Positions 34,191 to 42,475 of a stretch of DNA of 64,000 bases are shown here, one piece after another. Position numbers and translations under genes: made by a program. Under the pieces are notes generated by a model. It was not told the DNA's origin. It did not search any database and worked only from the letters and a program-made list of their open reading frames with translations. How positions within the stretch are numbered: the stretch's first letter is position 1; each line of letters begins with the position of its first letter. Source of the DNA: Bradyrhizobium sp. 186 (GTDB lineage: Bacteria > Pseudomonadota > Alphaproteobacteria > Rhizobiales > Xanthobacteraceae); contig NZ_CP082164.1 in the NCBI RefSeq assembly GCF_023101685.1, positions 434,001-498,000 on the forward strand. Reading direction: 5' to 3'.

Positions 34191-35204
34191 ATGCTGACCA
34201 TGATCGGCAAGCGCCTGATGTTCGCGATCCCATCGCTGATCGGGGTCGTCATCGTGACCTTCCTGCTCACGCGCGCATTGCCCGGTGATCCCGCCGCGTA
34301 CTTCGCCGGTCCCGCCGCGACGAAAGAAGCCGTCGAGCAGATCCGCAAAAAGCTCGGCCTTGACAGGCCCCTGATCGAGCAGTTCTTCCGCTACACCAAC
34401 GACCTCGCGCATGGCGATTTCGGCAACTCGCTCACGACCGGCCAGCCGGTCGCGGCCGAGATCCGCAACCGTCTGCCGGCTTCGGCCGAGCTGACGCTGC
34501 TCGGCCTCATCGTCTCGATCGTGATCGCCATACCGCTCGGCGTGCTGGCGGCGACGCGGCCGGGATCATGGGTCGATCATCTCTGTCGGGTGACGACGAC
34601 GGCCGGCGTATCGTTGCCGGTGTTTTTCACCGGCCTCGTGCTGGTCTATGTCTTCTATTTCCGGCTCGGCTGGTCGCCGGCGCCGCTCGGGCGGCTCGAC
34701 GTGTTCTACAGCACCCCGCCGACGGTGACCGGCTTCTACCTGATCGACACCCTGATCGCGCGCGACCTCGAGGCGTTCCGCTCGGCGATGAGCCAGCTCA
34801 TCCTGCCGGCAACCACGCTTGCGATCTTCTCGCTGGCGCCGATCGCGCGCATGACCCGCGCCTCGATGCTGGCGGTGCTGTCGTCGGAGTTCGTGCGCAC
34901 CGCGCGCGCCAGCGGCCTGTCGCCGGCAACCGTCATCGTCACCTACGCATTCCGCAACGCGATGCTCCCCGTCATCACCACGCTGAGCATGGTGTTCTCG
35001 TTCCTGCTCGGCGCCAACGTGCTGGTGGAGAAGGTGTTCGCGTGGCCCGGCATCGGCTCCTACGCGGTGGAAGCGCTGATCTCGTCGGACTTCGCGCCGG
35101 TGCAGGGTTTCGTGCTGACCATGGCGGTGATGTACGTGCTACTGAATCTGGTGATCGACATTCTCTATGGCGTGATCGATCCACGCGTCAGGCTTGAGGG
35201 TTAG
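34191..35204 (+). CDS. ABC transporter permease (DppB type)
   Basis: A 337-residue inner-membrane permease of the dipeptide/oligopeptide class with six membrane helices. The N-terminus (MLTMIGKRLMFAIPSLIGVV), PGDPAAYFAG, KLGLDRPLIEQFFRYT and the EAA-type loop (EFVRTARASGLSPATVIVTY, then FRNAMLPVITTL) are family features. It is the second gene of the sigma-54 operon, separated from the binding-protein gene by a family G repeat. Confidence 0.93.
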   Translation: MLTMIGKRLMFAIPSLIGVVIVTFLLTRALPGDPAAYFAGPAATKEAVEQIRKKLGLDRPLIEQFFRYTNDLAHGDFGNSLTTGQPVAAEIRNRLPASAELTLLGLIVSIVIAIPLGVLAATRPGSWVDHLCRVTTTAGVSLPVFFTGLVLVYVFYFRLGWSPAPLGRLDVFYSTPPTVTGFYLIDTLIARDLEAFRSAMSQLILPATTLAIFSLAPIARMTRASMLAVLSSEFVRTARASGLSPATVIVTYAFRNAMLPVITTLSMVFSFLLGANVLVEKVFAWPGIGSYAVEALISSDFAPVQGFVLTMAVMYVLLNLVIDILYGVIDPRVRLEG

Positions 35205-35257
35205 CGCATGATCCGGAAAAGTGGAGGCCGGTTTTCCGACAGGATCATGCGCAAAAC
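35205..35257. repeat. Family D palindromic repeat, copy 2
   Basis: GCATGATCCGGAAAAGTGGA at the left and TTTTCCGACAGGATCATGCG at the right repeat the unit at 16681-16731. It fills nearly the whole gap between the two permease genes. Confidence 0.8.
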
Positions 35258-35269
35258 AAAGGGGACACC

Positions 35270-36169
35270 ATGAGCTCCGTTGCACCTGCTGTTGAACCGG
35301 TCGGTCCCGCGCGCACGTCGGGACTGGTCGCGATCCTCGAACAGACCCGCTACGTTCTCGGCGAGAACAAGGTTACGGGTTTCGCCTTTGCGCTCCTCAT
35401 CGTGATCCTCGTTGCCGCGATCTTCGGTCCCTATGTGGTGCCGTACGATCCGCTGGCGTCCGACACCGCGGCTTCGCTGAAGCCGCCCTCGGCCGCGCAC
35501 TGGTTCGGCACGGATCAGTTGGGCCGCGACATCTTCAGCCGCGTCGTGGTGGCGACGCGGCTCGATACGTTCATCGCGGTCGCTTCCGTCGTGCTGGTGT
35601 TCCTGATGGGCGGGCTCGCCGGCATTGCCGCCGGCTATTTCGGCGGCTGGACCGATCGCATCGTCGGCCGCATCGCCGACACCATCATGGCCTTCCCGCT
35701 GTTCGTGCTGGCGATGGGCATCGTCGCAGCGCTCGGCAACACCGTGCAGAACATCATCCTGGCCACGGCCATCGTCAACTTCCCGCTCTATGCCCGCGTC
35801 GCGCGCGCCGAGGCCAACGTCCGCCGCAACGCGGGCTTCGTGCAGGCGGCGCGGCTGTCCGGCAACGGCGAATTCCGCATTCTGCTGGTGCACATCCTGC
35901 CCAACATCATGCCGATCATGATCGTGCAGATGTCGCTGACCATGGGCTACGCCATCCTCAACGCCGCCGGCCTCTCCTTCATCGGCCTCGGCGTCCGCCC
36001 GCCGACCGCCGAGTGGGGCATCATGGTCGCCGAGGGCGCCGGCTTCATGGTGTCAGGGGAATGGTGGATCGCGCTGTTCCCGGGCCTCGCTTTGATGATC
36101 GCGGTGTTCTGCTTCAACCTCCTCGGCGACGGCCTGCGCGACATCGTCGACCCGCAGCGGAGGACGTGA
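35270..36169 (+). CDS. ABC transporter permease (DppC type)
   Basis: A 299-residue permease, partner of the preceding DppB-type protein. DppC features are the N-terminal helix (VTGFAFALLIVILVAAIFGP), WFGTDQLGRDIFSRVVVATR, and the EAA loop RNAGFVQAARLSGNGEFRIL with HILPNIMPIMIVQ. A ribosome site (GGGGAC) precedes the ATG at 35270. Confidence 0.93.
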   Translation: MSSVAPAVEPVGPARTSGLVAILEQTRYVLGENKVTGFAFALLIVILVAAIFGPYVVPYDPLASDTAASLKPPSAAHWFGTDQLGRDIFSRVVVATRLDTFIAVASVVLVFLMGGLAGIAAGYFGGWTDRIVGRIADTIMAFPLFVLAMGIVAALGNTVQNIILATAIVNFPLYARVARAEANVRRNAGFVQAARLSGNGEFRILLVHILPNIMPIMIVQMSLTMGYAILNAAGLSFIGLGVRPPTAEWGIMVAEGAGFMVSGEWWIALFPGLALMIAVFCFNLLGDGLRDIVDPQRRT

Positions 36170-36193
36170 TGGCTGCTTCAAGATTCTCGGCTG

Positions 36194-36354
36194 TGCTCCC
36201 TCCCCCCTTGCGGGGGAGGGGCAGGCCGCCTTCGGCGGCCGTCCTCTTAGTCAACGCCGTAGCGAAGCTTCGGCTATGGGAGGGGGGTAGCCCCGGGCGG
36301 GGTTTGAGTTCGTGGCTACCCCCCTCCCTGCCCCTCCCCCGCAAGGGGGGAGGG
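36194..36354. repeat. Family A-like long palindromic repeat, copy 5 (variant)
   Basis: CTCCCTCCCCCCTTGCGGGG at the left and CCCCCGCAAGGGGGGAGGGA at the right are outer arms; a nested pair (GGGGGGTAGCC / GGCTACCCCCC) and a GCCGCCTTCGGCGGC stem lie inside. It takes up half of the 313-bp gap between the second permease and the ATPase gene, within an otherwise compact operon. No other feature is seen in the gap except the leader of the ATPase gene. Confidence 0.75.
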
Positions 36355-36482
36355 AATGAGAGAGTTGTGCCCGCCTCACACACAAATTCCCCGCTAAAAT
36401 TCTCCAATGAATCCAACCCCGTTCTACTTTGCATGGGGTTGTTTTCGCGTTTTTTGATTGGCACCGCGGCCCGGAGGCCTTC

Positions 36483-38213
36483 ATGACCGCCCAGCCCCTG
36501 CTCGATGTCCAGGATCTCACGGTCGAATTCACCACCCGCCGCGGCATCGTCAAGGCGGTGCAGCACGTCAACATCTCCGTCGCCAAGGGCGAGACGCTCG
36601 CCATCGTCGGCGAGTCCGGCTCGGGCAAGTCGGTGACCTCCTACGCGGTGATGCGGATTCTCGACCGCGCCGGCAGGATCGCCGAGGGCTCCGTGATGTT
36701 TTCCGGCATCGACGTCAAGGCCGCGACCGAAGACCAGATGCGCGATTTGCGCGGCCGCGAAGTCTCGATGATCTTTCAGAACCCGCGCGCCGCGCTCAAC
36801 CCGATCCGGAAAGTGGGCGACCAGATCGAGGACGTGCTGCGCACCCATGTGCAGCAGGCCATGGTTTCGGACCGCGGAGAAAAGGCGATCGAGGCGCTGG
36901 AGCAGGTCAAGATCGCCCGCCCGCGCGAGCGCTACCACGCCTACCCGTTCGAGCTGTCCGGCGGCATGTGCCAGCGCGTCGTCATCGCGCTCGCGCTCGC
37001 CTGCAATCCGCAACTGCTGATCGCGGACGAGCCGACCACCGGCCTCGACGTCACCACGCAGAAGGCGGTGATGGACCTGATCGTCGAGCTGACCAAGCGC
37101 AAGGCGATGTCGACCATCCTGATCACGCATGATCTCGGACTTGCAGCAGCCTATTGCGATCGCGTCGTGGTGATGGAGAAGGGCCGGGTGGTCGAGACCG
37201 CGAAAGCCGCCGACATCTTCGCCAACCCGCAGCACCCCTATACGAAAAAGCTGATGCGCGCGACGCCGCGGCTCGGCGTGTCGCTGCGGGATCTGTTGCC
37301 GGAGGACGAGGCGGGTCCATCGACGGCGTCGAGCAGCGGCCCCGCGGAGAGCCTCGCTCTCCCCGCAAGCGGGAAGCAGCCTCTGCTCCTCATCGAAAAG
37401 CTGGTCAAGGAATATCCCCGCCAGGGCGCGACCGCGACGCTCGGCAAATTGTTCGGCCGCAAACCGCCGGTCGAGCCGGATGCATTCCGCGCCGTCGACG
37501 GCATCAGCCTCTCGATCGGCCATGGCGAAAGCGTCGGCCTGGTCGGCGAATCCGGCTGCGGCAAATCGACCACCTCGATGATGGTGATGCGGCTCCTGGA
37601 TCAGACCTCCGGTCTCATCCAGTTCGATGGCGAGGATATCGGCGGCATCGCGCCGGCCGCGTTCGCCCGGCTGCCGCAGCGCAGCCGCATCCAGATGGTG
37701 TTCCAGGACCCGACCGACAGCCTCAACCCGCGCTTCACCGCCGCGCGCGCCATCGCCGACCCGATCATGCAGCTCGGCGACATCAGGGGGCGCGACGCGC
37801 TCCGCGCACGCTGCGAGGAGCTGGCGACCATGGTCGGGCTGCCGCTCAACCTGCTGGATCGCTTCCCGCATCAATTGTCCGGTGGCCAGAAGGCCCGCGT
37901 CGGCATCGCCCGCGCGATTGCCCTGCATCCGAAACTCGTCATCCTGGATGAACCGACGGCCGCGCTGGACGTCTCGGTCCAGGCCGTGGTCCTGAACCTG
38001 CTTCAGGACCTCAAGGCGCGGCTAGGTATGAGTTATCTGTTCGTCTCGCATGATTTGAACGTAGTGCGCTTGTTGTGCGATCGTGTCATTGTGATGCGGA
38101 CGGGTCGAATCGTCGAAGAAGGGTCTTCCGAGAAGGTCCTCAGCGATCCGCAGGACGACTACACCAAGGAGCTGTTGACGGCGATCCCGCATCCGCCGTT
38201 GCCGGTGCACTGA
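36483..38213 (+). CDS. Fused double ABC ATPase (DppD-DppF type)
   Basis: A 576-residue protein with two complete ATPase domains, energising the preceding permeases. Domain 1 (about 5-265): Walker A GESGSGKSVTSY, signature LSGGMCQRV, Walker B LLIADEPTTGLDVT. Domain 2 (about 300-560): Walker A GESGCGKSTTSM, signature LSGGQKARV, Walker B LVILDEPTAALDVS. All catalytic motifs are intact. The start at 36483 directly opens domain 1; a longer frame from 36429 adds a non-conserved leader. The fusion removes the need for separate D and F genes. Confidence 0.94.
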   Translation: MTAQPLLDVQDLTVEFTTRRGIVKAVQHVNISVAKGETLAIVGESGSGKSVTSYAVMRILDRAGRIAEGSVMFSGIDVKAATEDQMRDLRGREVSMIFQNPRAALNPIRKVGDQIEDVLRTHVQQAMVSDRGEKAIEALEQVKIARPRERYHAYPFELSGGMCQRVVIALALACNPQLLIADEPTTGLDVTTQKAVMDLIVELTKRKAMSTILITHDLGLAAAYCDRVVVMEKGRVVETAKAADIFANPQHPYTKKLMRATPRLGVSLRDLLPEDEAGPSTASSSGPAESLALPASGKQPLLLIEKLVKEYPRQGATATLGKLFGRKPPVEPDAFRAVDGISLSIGHGESVGLVGESGCGKSTTSMMVMRLLDQTSGLIQFDGEDIGGIAPAAFARLPQRSRIQMVFQDPTDSLNPRFTAARAIADPIMQLGDIRGRDALRARCEELATMVGLPLNLLDRFPHQLSGGQKARVGIARAIALHPKLVILDEPTAALDVSVQAVVLNLLQDLKARLGMSYLFVSHDLNVVRLLCDRVIVMRTGRIVEEGSSEKVLSDPQDDYTKELLTAIPHPPLPVH

Positions 38214-38231
38214 GAGCCTGTTGGGAGCGTG

Positions 38232-38411
38232 ATGGCCGAACCGCTGGACGATTATATCGACGCTGTCGCGAAAGCGCTGGCGTTGCCCGTCGAGGAGGCC
38301 TGGAGGCCAGCCATTCGCGCCAATCTCGAGGTCTCGTTGCGGCTTGCCCGCTTGGTCGACGATTTCGCGCTGCCGGACGAGACCGAGCCGGCGCCCGTAT
38401 TTGTTGCCTGA
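38232..38411 (+). CDS. atzG: AtzG-like (DUF4089) small partner of the amidase
   Basis: A 59-residue helical protein of the DUF4089/AtzG type, related in fold to GatC. The conserved pattern is LDDYIDAVAKALALPVEEAW and VSLRLARLVDDFALPDETEP. Known: AtzG forms a complex with the amidase AtzE and stabilises it in cyanuric acid degradation; the related HpxX occurs in purine/oxalurate clusters. It lies 18 bp after the ATPase gene and 7 bp before atzE. ATG at 38232 is preferred over the adjacent GTG. Confidence 0.87.
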   Translation: MAEPLDDYIDAVAKALALPVEEAWRPAIRANLEVSLRLARLVDDFALPDETEPAPVFVA

Positions 38412-38418
38412 CGCCGCC

Positions 38419-39813
38419 ATGACCACCAAGCCAGATTTGACGGCCGCAGACATCGCCAAGGCGGTGGCCGGCGGCCAATTGTCCGCGCTCGCTGCGACCG
38501 AAGCCGCCCTCGCGCGCATCAAGCAGCACGACGCCATCCTCAATTCCTTCACCGACGTCACCGCCGATCGCGCCCGCGCCAAGGCGCGCGCGATCGACGC
38601 CGACGTTGCCGCGGGCAAGAAAGTCGGCCCGCTCGCCGGCGTGCCCTTCGCGGTGAAGAACCTGTTCGACGTCGCGGGCCTGCCGACGCGCGCCGGCTCG
38701 AAGATCAATCGCGATCTCGCGCCGGCCAAGCGCGACGCCACGCTGATCGAGCGGATGGAAGCGGCCGGCGCAGTTCTCGTCGGCGCGCTCAACATGGGCG
38801 AATACGCCTACGACTTCACCGGCGAGAACGTCCATGACGGTCCTTCGCGCAATCCGCACGACACGACACGGATGAGCGGCGGTTCGTCCGGCGGCTCCGG
38901 CAGCGCCGTCGGTGGCGCGCTGGTGCCGATCGCGCTCGGCTCGGACACCAATGGCTCGATCCGGGTGCCGTCGTCGTTCTGCGGCATCTTTGGTCTGAAG
39001 CCCACATATGGCCGGCTGTCGCGTGCACGCTCTTTCCCGTTCGTCGCGAGCCTCGATCATCTCGGTCCGTTCGCGCGCTCGGTCACCGATCTCGCACTCG
39101 CCTACGACGTGATGCAGGGACCGGATGCGGACGATGGCGCCTGTACCGCGCGTGGTGTCGAGCCGGTCACGCCGCTGCTCGGCGAGTCCATCTCGGGTCT
39201 GCGTGTTGCGATTGCCGGAGGGTACTTTCAGCACAACGTGTTTCCGGAAGCCGTCGAAGCCGTCAGCCGCGTCGCCAAGGCGCTCGGCGCGACGCAGGTT
39301 GTCGACGTGCCCGAAGCCTCGCGCGCCCGCGCGGCGGCTTACGTCATCACCACGACCGAAGGCGCCTCGCTGCATCTCGATCGCCTGCGCAAGCGCCCCA
39401 ACGATTTTGATCCGGCGGTGCGCGACCGGCTGATCGCGGGCGCCATGGTGCCGGCGCCGATGGTCGACCGTGCGCAAAAATTCCGCCGCTGGTATCGCGC
39501 GCAACTCGCCGAGATCTTCAAATCCGTCGACGTGCTGCTGGCGCCCGCAACGCCCTGCGCTGCGCCAAAACTCGGTCAGGTCAATTTCAATCTCGACGGC
39601 GTCGAATTGCCGGTGCGCGCCAATATCGGCATCCACACCCAGCCGATCTCGTTCATCGGTTTGCCGGTCGTGGCAGTTCCGGTGCCGCTCGACCCGCTGC
39701 CGATCGGCGTGCAGATCATCGCCGCGCCCTGGCGCGAAGACGTCGCGTTGCGCGTCGCGCATGCATTGGAACGGACGGGCGTGGTGTCTGCGCCGTCGCC
39801 AAGAGGACTTTAA
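38419..39813 (+). CDS. atzE: AtzE-family amidohydrolase (1-carboxybiuret hydrolase-like)
   Basis: A 464-residue amidase-signature enzyme. The Ser-cisSer-Lys triad is visible: lysine in VPFAVKNLFD, cis-serine in SGGSSGGSGSAVGG and the nucleophile in GSDTNGSIRVPSSFCG. The neighbouring AtzG- and AtzH-like genes and the atzF gene 3 kb away point to the AtzE subgroup, which deaminates 1-carboxybiuret. HpxY-type oxalurate-pathway amidases are the close alternative. It is cytoplasmic, in the same operon as the ABC transporter. Confidence 0.87.
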   Translation: MTTKPDLTAADIAKAVAGGQLSALAATEAALARIKQHDAILNSFTDVTADRARAKARAIDADVAAGKKVGPLAGVPFAVKNLFDVAGLPTRAGSKINRDLAPAKRDATLIERMEAAGAVLVGALNMGEYAYDFTGENVHDGPSRNPHDTTRMSGGSSGGSGSAVGGALVPIALGSDTNGSIRVPSSFCGIFGLKPTYGRLSRARSFPFVASLDHLGPFARSVTDLALAYDVMQGPDADDGACTARGVEPVTPLLGESISGLRVAIAGGYFQHNVFPEAVEAVSRVAKALGATQVVDVPEASRARAAAYVITTTEGASLHLDRLRKRPNDFDPAVRDRLIAGAMVPAPMVDRAQKFRRWYRAQLAEIFKSVDVLLAPATPCAAPKLGQVNFNLDGVELPVRANIGIHTQPISFIGLPVVAVPVPLDPLPIGVQIIAAPWREDVALRVAHALERTGVVSAPSPRGL

Positions 39814-39825
39814 GAGGATTTTAAG

Positions 39826-40218
39826 ATGGAGATCGATCTCCCCGACGTGATCGCGGAAGTCAAAGCCGCGTTCGAGCGCTATGAGCAGGCGCTGATCAGC
39901 AACGATGTCGCCGTGCTCGGCGAGCTCTTCCGCAACGATCCGCGCACGCTGCGCTACGGCATCGGCGAGAACCTCTACGGCTATGAGGCGATCTCCGGCT
40001 TCCGCGCCGGCCGCTCGCCGGTGGGCCTCAACCGCCGCACGGCGAAAACCGTCATCACCAGCTATGGCCGCGACACCGCCGTGGCCTCCACCTTGTTCTA
40101 TCGCGACACCGCGCCGGGCAGGGTCGGCCGGCAGATGCAGACCTGGATTCGCTTCCCGGAGGGCTGGCGTGTCGTCGCCGCCCATGTCAGCATCATCGAC
40201 GAGTCGAAAGAGACCTGA
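39826..40218 (+). CDS. atzH: AtzH-like (DUF3225) hydrolase
   Basis: A 130-residue SnoaL/NTF2-like protein of the DUF3225 family ([60 protein letters not shown]). Known: AtzH hydrolyses 1,3-dicarboxyurea, the AtzE product, to allophanate; HpxZ is the homologue in purine clusters. It starts 12 bp after atzE. With atzG, atzE and atzF it completes the carboxybiuret-to-ammonia part of the cyanurate route. Confidence 0.87.
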   Translation: MEIDLPDVIAEVKAAFERYEQALISNDVAVLGELFRNDPRTLRYGIGENLYGYEAISGFRAGRSPVGLNRRTAKTVITSYGRDTAVASTLFYRDTAPGRVGRQMQTWIRFPEGWRVVAAHVSIIDESKET

Positions 40219-40222
40219 TCGT

Positions 40223-40945
40223 ATGACGCTTGACGACTTTCCGTCCGGAACACTGCCGGCCGAGCCGGTGCTGCCGCGCGTCGACCGTCCCTCGCCGTCG
40301 GTGCAGAAGGTCACGCGCGCCGAGGAGCTGCGTCTCCAGCTCGCGGACGAGATCGTGCGCGGAACCCTGCCGCCCGGCGCGCCGCTCGACGAGACCGATA
40401 TCGCCCGCCGCTTCAACGTCTCCCGCACACCGGTGCGCGAGGCGCTACGCCAGCTCGTGGCGAGCGGCCTGGTCGAAGCCCGCGCCCATCGCGGCGCGGT
40501 GGTGGCGCAGCCCTCAATCGAGCGGCTGAAGAGCATGTTCGAGGCGATGGCGGAACTCGAGGCGCTGTGTGCGGGTCTCGCTGCCGAGCGCATGTCCGCC
40601 GCCGAGCGTCACGGCCTAGAAGCCGTCCACGAGGAACTTCGGGTGCTGAGCTACACCGGCAATCCCGATCGCTTCCACGAGGTCAACGAGCGCTTCCACA
40701 ATGCGATCTATGCCGGCTCGCAGAACGGCTACATCGCCGAGATCACCCTCGCCACGCGCGTCCGCGTGCAGCCGTTCCGCCGCGCCCAGTTCCGCAATCT
40801 CGGCCGTCTCGCCAAATCGCAAGCCGAGCACGACCGCGTCGTCGTCGCCATCATGCGCGGCGACAAGCTCGGCGCCGCGGCCGCGATGCGCGCACATATC
40901 GAACTGGTGCGCGGCGAATACGAGATCTACGCGGTCTCGGTTTAA
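40223..40945 (+). CDS. GntR-family regulator with FCD domain
   Basis: A 240-residue transcription factor. The N-terminal winged helix is clear (RLQLADEIVRGTLPPGAPLD, RRFNVSRTPVREALRQLVAS), and the C-terminal FCD ligand-binding domain carries the metal/ligand histidines in RFHEVNERFHNAIY, SQAEHDRVVVAI and RAHIELVRGEYEI. It starts 4 bp after the atzH stop, so it is co-transcribed with the operon it probably senses for. A GntR regulator together with a sigma-54 promoter suggests dual control by inducer and nitrogen. Confidence 0.92.
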   Translation: MTLDDFPSGTLPAEPVLPRVDRPSPSVQKVTRAEELRLQLADEIVRGTLPPGAPLDETDIARRFNVSRTPVREALRQLVASGLVEARAHRGAVVAQPSIERLKSMFEAMAELEALCAGLAAERMSAAERHGLEAVHEELRVLSYTGNPDRFHEVNERFHNAIYAGSQNGYIAEITLATRVRVQPFRRAQFRNLGRLAKSQAEHDRVVVAIMRGDKLGAAAAMRAHIELVRGEYEIYAVSV

Positions 40946-40971
40946 GGCGACGCCGTCTTCACATACTCAGT

Positions 40972-40999
40972 GTCGTCCCGGCGAAGGCCGGGACCCATA
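40972..40999. repeat. Family B repeat, left part, interrupted by IS1111-type element
   Basis: GTCGTCCCGGCGAAGGCCGG followed by GACCCATA is the left arm of a family B palindrome. Its right arm, TCCCGGCCTTCGCCGGGACG, is found 1.4 kb away at 42440-42463, after the insertion element. Compare the intact copy at 24193-24346. Confidence 0.85.
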
Positions 41000-41013
41000 T
41001 GTGGACGGCCCCC

Positions 41014-41252
41014 GTGGCACAAGAGCTTTTTGAGAGATCGGATCGCTTGCATCCATATGTCCGGCCTGTTGAGTGCGATGGATTAGATCGCTGGCCAAGA
41101 TGGTTTGCGCGATGCGGGTTCCAAACAACCCGGCGACCTGCTGGCGGCCAATGGGTCCCACGGAATGTCTCGCATCGTTGCTCGATCGATCGCTCCATCT
41201 GCTCCTGCAGCTTCCGGGTCGGCTGGCGAACGACCGCCGGCCGGCCAATCTG
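41014..41252 (-). ncRNA. Candidate bridge/seeker RNA region of the IS1111-type element
   Basis: This 239-nt non-coding stretch lies between the recombinase stop and the left end. Recent work showed that IS110-family elements encode a guide RNA in a long non-coding end, downstream of the gene in the IS1111 subgroup. The octamer CCATATGT at the left insertion junction (40995-41002) recurs here at 41053-41060. Nothing else in the stretch looks coding. The RNA itself, its ends and its strand are inferred. Confidence 0.35.
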
Positions 41253-42293
41253 TTAGGCGGTGACTACCGCGGCGGCATTCAACCGTGCCGCGTCGTAACT
41301 CTCGCCGCTGATCATCAGCTTCCAGGCGATGCGGGCCACCTTGTTGGCGAGCGCTACGGCTGCAAGCTTCGGCGGCTTGCGCTGGATCAGTGCCAACAGC
41401 CAGCGCGAGTGATGGCCGCGGCCTCGCCGGGCCTGCTGGATCACCGCCGTGGCCCCGATCACGAGCAGCCGTCTCAGATCCTCGTCGCCCGCCCGGGTGA
41501 TCTTGCCGAGCCTGGTCTTGCCAGCGGTGGAGTGGTCCTTGGGCGTGAGGCCGAGCCAGGCCGCAAAGTGACGACCGGAGCGGAACGCCCGCGGATCCGG
41601 CGTCTTCATCACCAGCGCGGTGGCAACGATCGGGCCGACCGAGGGGATCTGCGCCAGACGCCGGCCCATGGCATCGCCACGGTGCCAGGCCATCAGCCTG
41701 GCTTCGATCGCCTCCAGCTCGCTCTCGAGCTTAGCGCATTCGCGGCCCAGCACGACAAACAGCTCGCGCGCCAGGACAGGAAGCGTCTCGTCCTGCGCAA
41801 TCTGCGCCAGCAACGGCTCGATCTTGTCCAGCCCCTTGGGCGCAATCAGGCCAAACTCCGCCGCATGGCCGCGGATCGTATTGGTCAACTGAGTGCGCCG
41901 GGCGATCAGCCCGTCGCGGATGCCCGTCAGCATCAATGCGGCTTGCTGCTCGGCGCTCTTCACCGGCACGAACCGCATGGTCGGTCGGCTCATCGCCTCG
42001 CACAGCCCTTCCGCGTCCCGTCCGTCGTTCTTGTTCCGCGACACGTAGGGCTTCACCAGTTGCGGCGCCATCAGCTTCACCTCGTGGCCGAGCTGGCGAA
42101 GCTCTCGCGCCCAATGTTGCGAAGCCCCGCAGGCCTCCATCCCGATCACGGTCGGCGGCAACTTGGCGAAGAACTCGAGCACCTGCTTGCGCGAAAGTTT
42201 CTTGCGCAGCACAGGCCGCTCATCCTCATCAACCCCATGCAGCACAAAAATATACTTCGACGTATCCATTCCAATGCGGATAATCTTCGTCAC
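41253..42293 (-). CDS. IS110/IS1111 family transposase (DEDD recombinase)
   Basis: A 346-residue recombinase. The N-terminal RuvC-like DEDD domain has its acidic residues in RIGMDTSKYIF, VIGMEACGASQ and NDGRDAEGLCEA. The C-terminal Transposase_20 domain is visible from IPSVGPIVATALVM to FAAWLGLTPKDHS, KITRAGDEDLRRLL and a final VARIAWKLMISGESY. GTG at 42293 is chosen because GGGAG lies 4 nt upstream and the family starts here; the longer frame would extend past the element end. No disruption is seen. Confidence 0.92.
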   Translation of the reverse strand: MTKIIRIGMDTSKYIFVLHGVDEDERPVLRKKLSRKQVLEFFAKLPPTVIGMEACGASQHWARELRQLGHEVKLMAPQLVKPYVSRNKNDGRDAEGLCEAMSRPTMRFVPVKSAEQQAALMLTGIRDGLIARRTQLTNTIRGHAAEFGLIAPKGLDKIEPLLAQIAQDETLPVLARELFVVLGRECAKLESELEAIEARLMAWHRGDAMGRRLAQIPSVGPIVATALVMKTPDPRAFRSGRHFAAWLGLTPKDHSTAGKTRLGKITRAGDEDLRRLLVIGATAVIQQARRGRGHHSRWLLALIQRKPPKLAAVALANKVARIAWKLMISGESYDAARLNAAAVVTA

Positions 42294-42369
42294 GGACGGC
42301 TCCCTTGTCTGAGATTGCAACAACCTCATTCTGGCACACTGATGCCGTAGGGGGCCGTCCACCCCATCA

Positions 42370-42463
42370 ACCACAGGATCGAGTTAGGCGAAGATTCGTG
42401 ATTACCGGCCTCGCGCTACAATCTCTCCCTGGGGTATGGATCCCGGCCTTCGCCGGGACGACG
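42370..42463. repeat. Family B repeat, right part, beyond the IS1111-type element
   Basis: Contains ACCACAGGATCGAG, GGCGAAGATTCGTGATTACC and the terminal arm TCCCGGCCTTCGCCGGGACG, matching the order of segments in the intact copy at 24193-24346. It ends 12 bp before the atzF stop codon. Confidence 0.85.
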
Positions 42464-42475
42464 ATGTTGTTGAAC

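Larger units (their letters stand above)
41000..42369 (-). mobile_element. IS110-family (IS1111-type) element inside a family B repeat
   Basis: The element splits a family B palindrome: left flank ends GGGACCCATA, right flank resumes ACCACAGGATCGAG, as in the uninterrupted copy at 24 kb (GGGACCCAT then CCACAGGAT). Subterminal 13-bp inverted repeats GTGGACGGCCCCC lie at 41001-41013 and, inverted, at 42350-42362. About 1 nt and 7 nt lie outside them, and no target duplication is seen. Subterminal repeats and a roughly 240-nt non-coding stretch downstream of the recombinase are features of the IS1111 subgroup. Exact ends are uncertain by a few bases. Confidence 0.88.

Noticed and set aside
38140..40593. 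Minus-strand frame of more than 800 codons opposite atzE, atzH and the GntR gene
   Set aside because: It spans three well-supported genes in antisense, reflecting third-position GC bias; no domain is visible.
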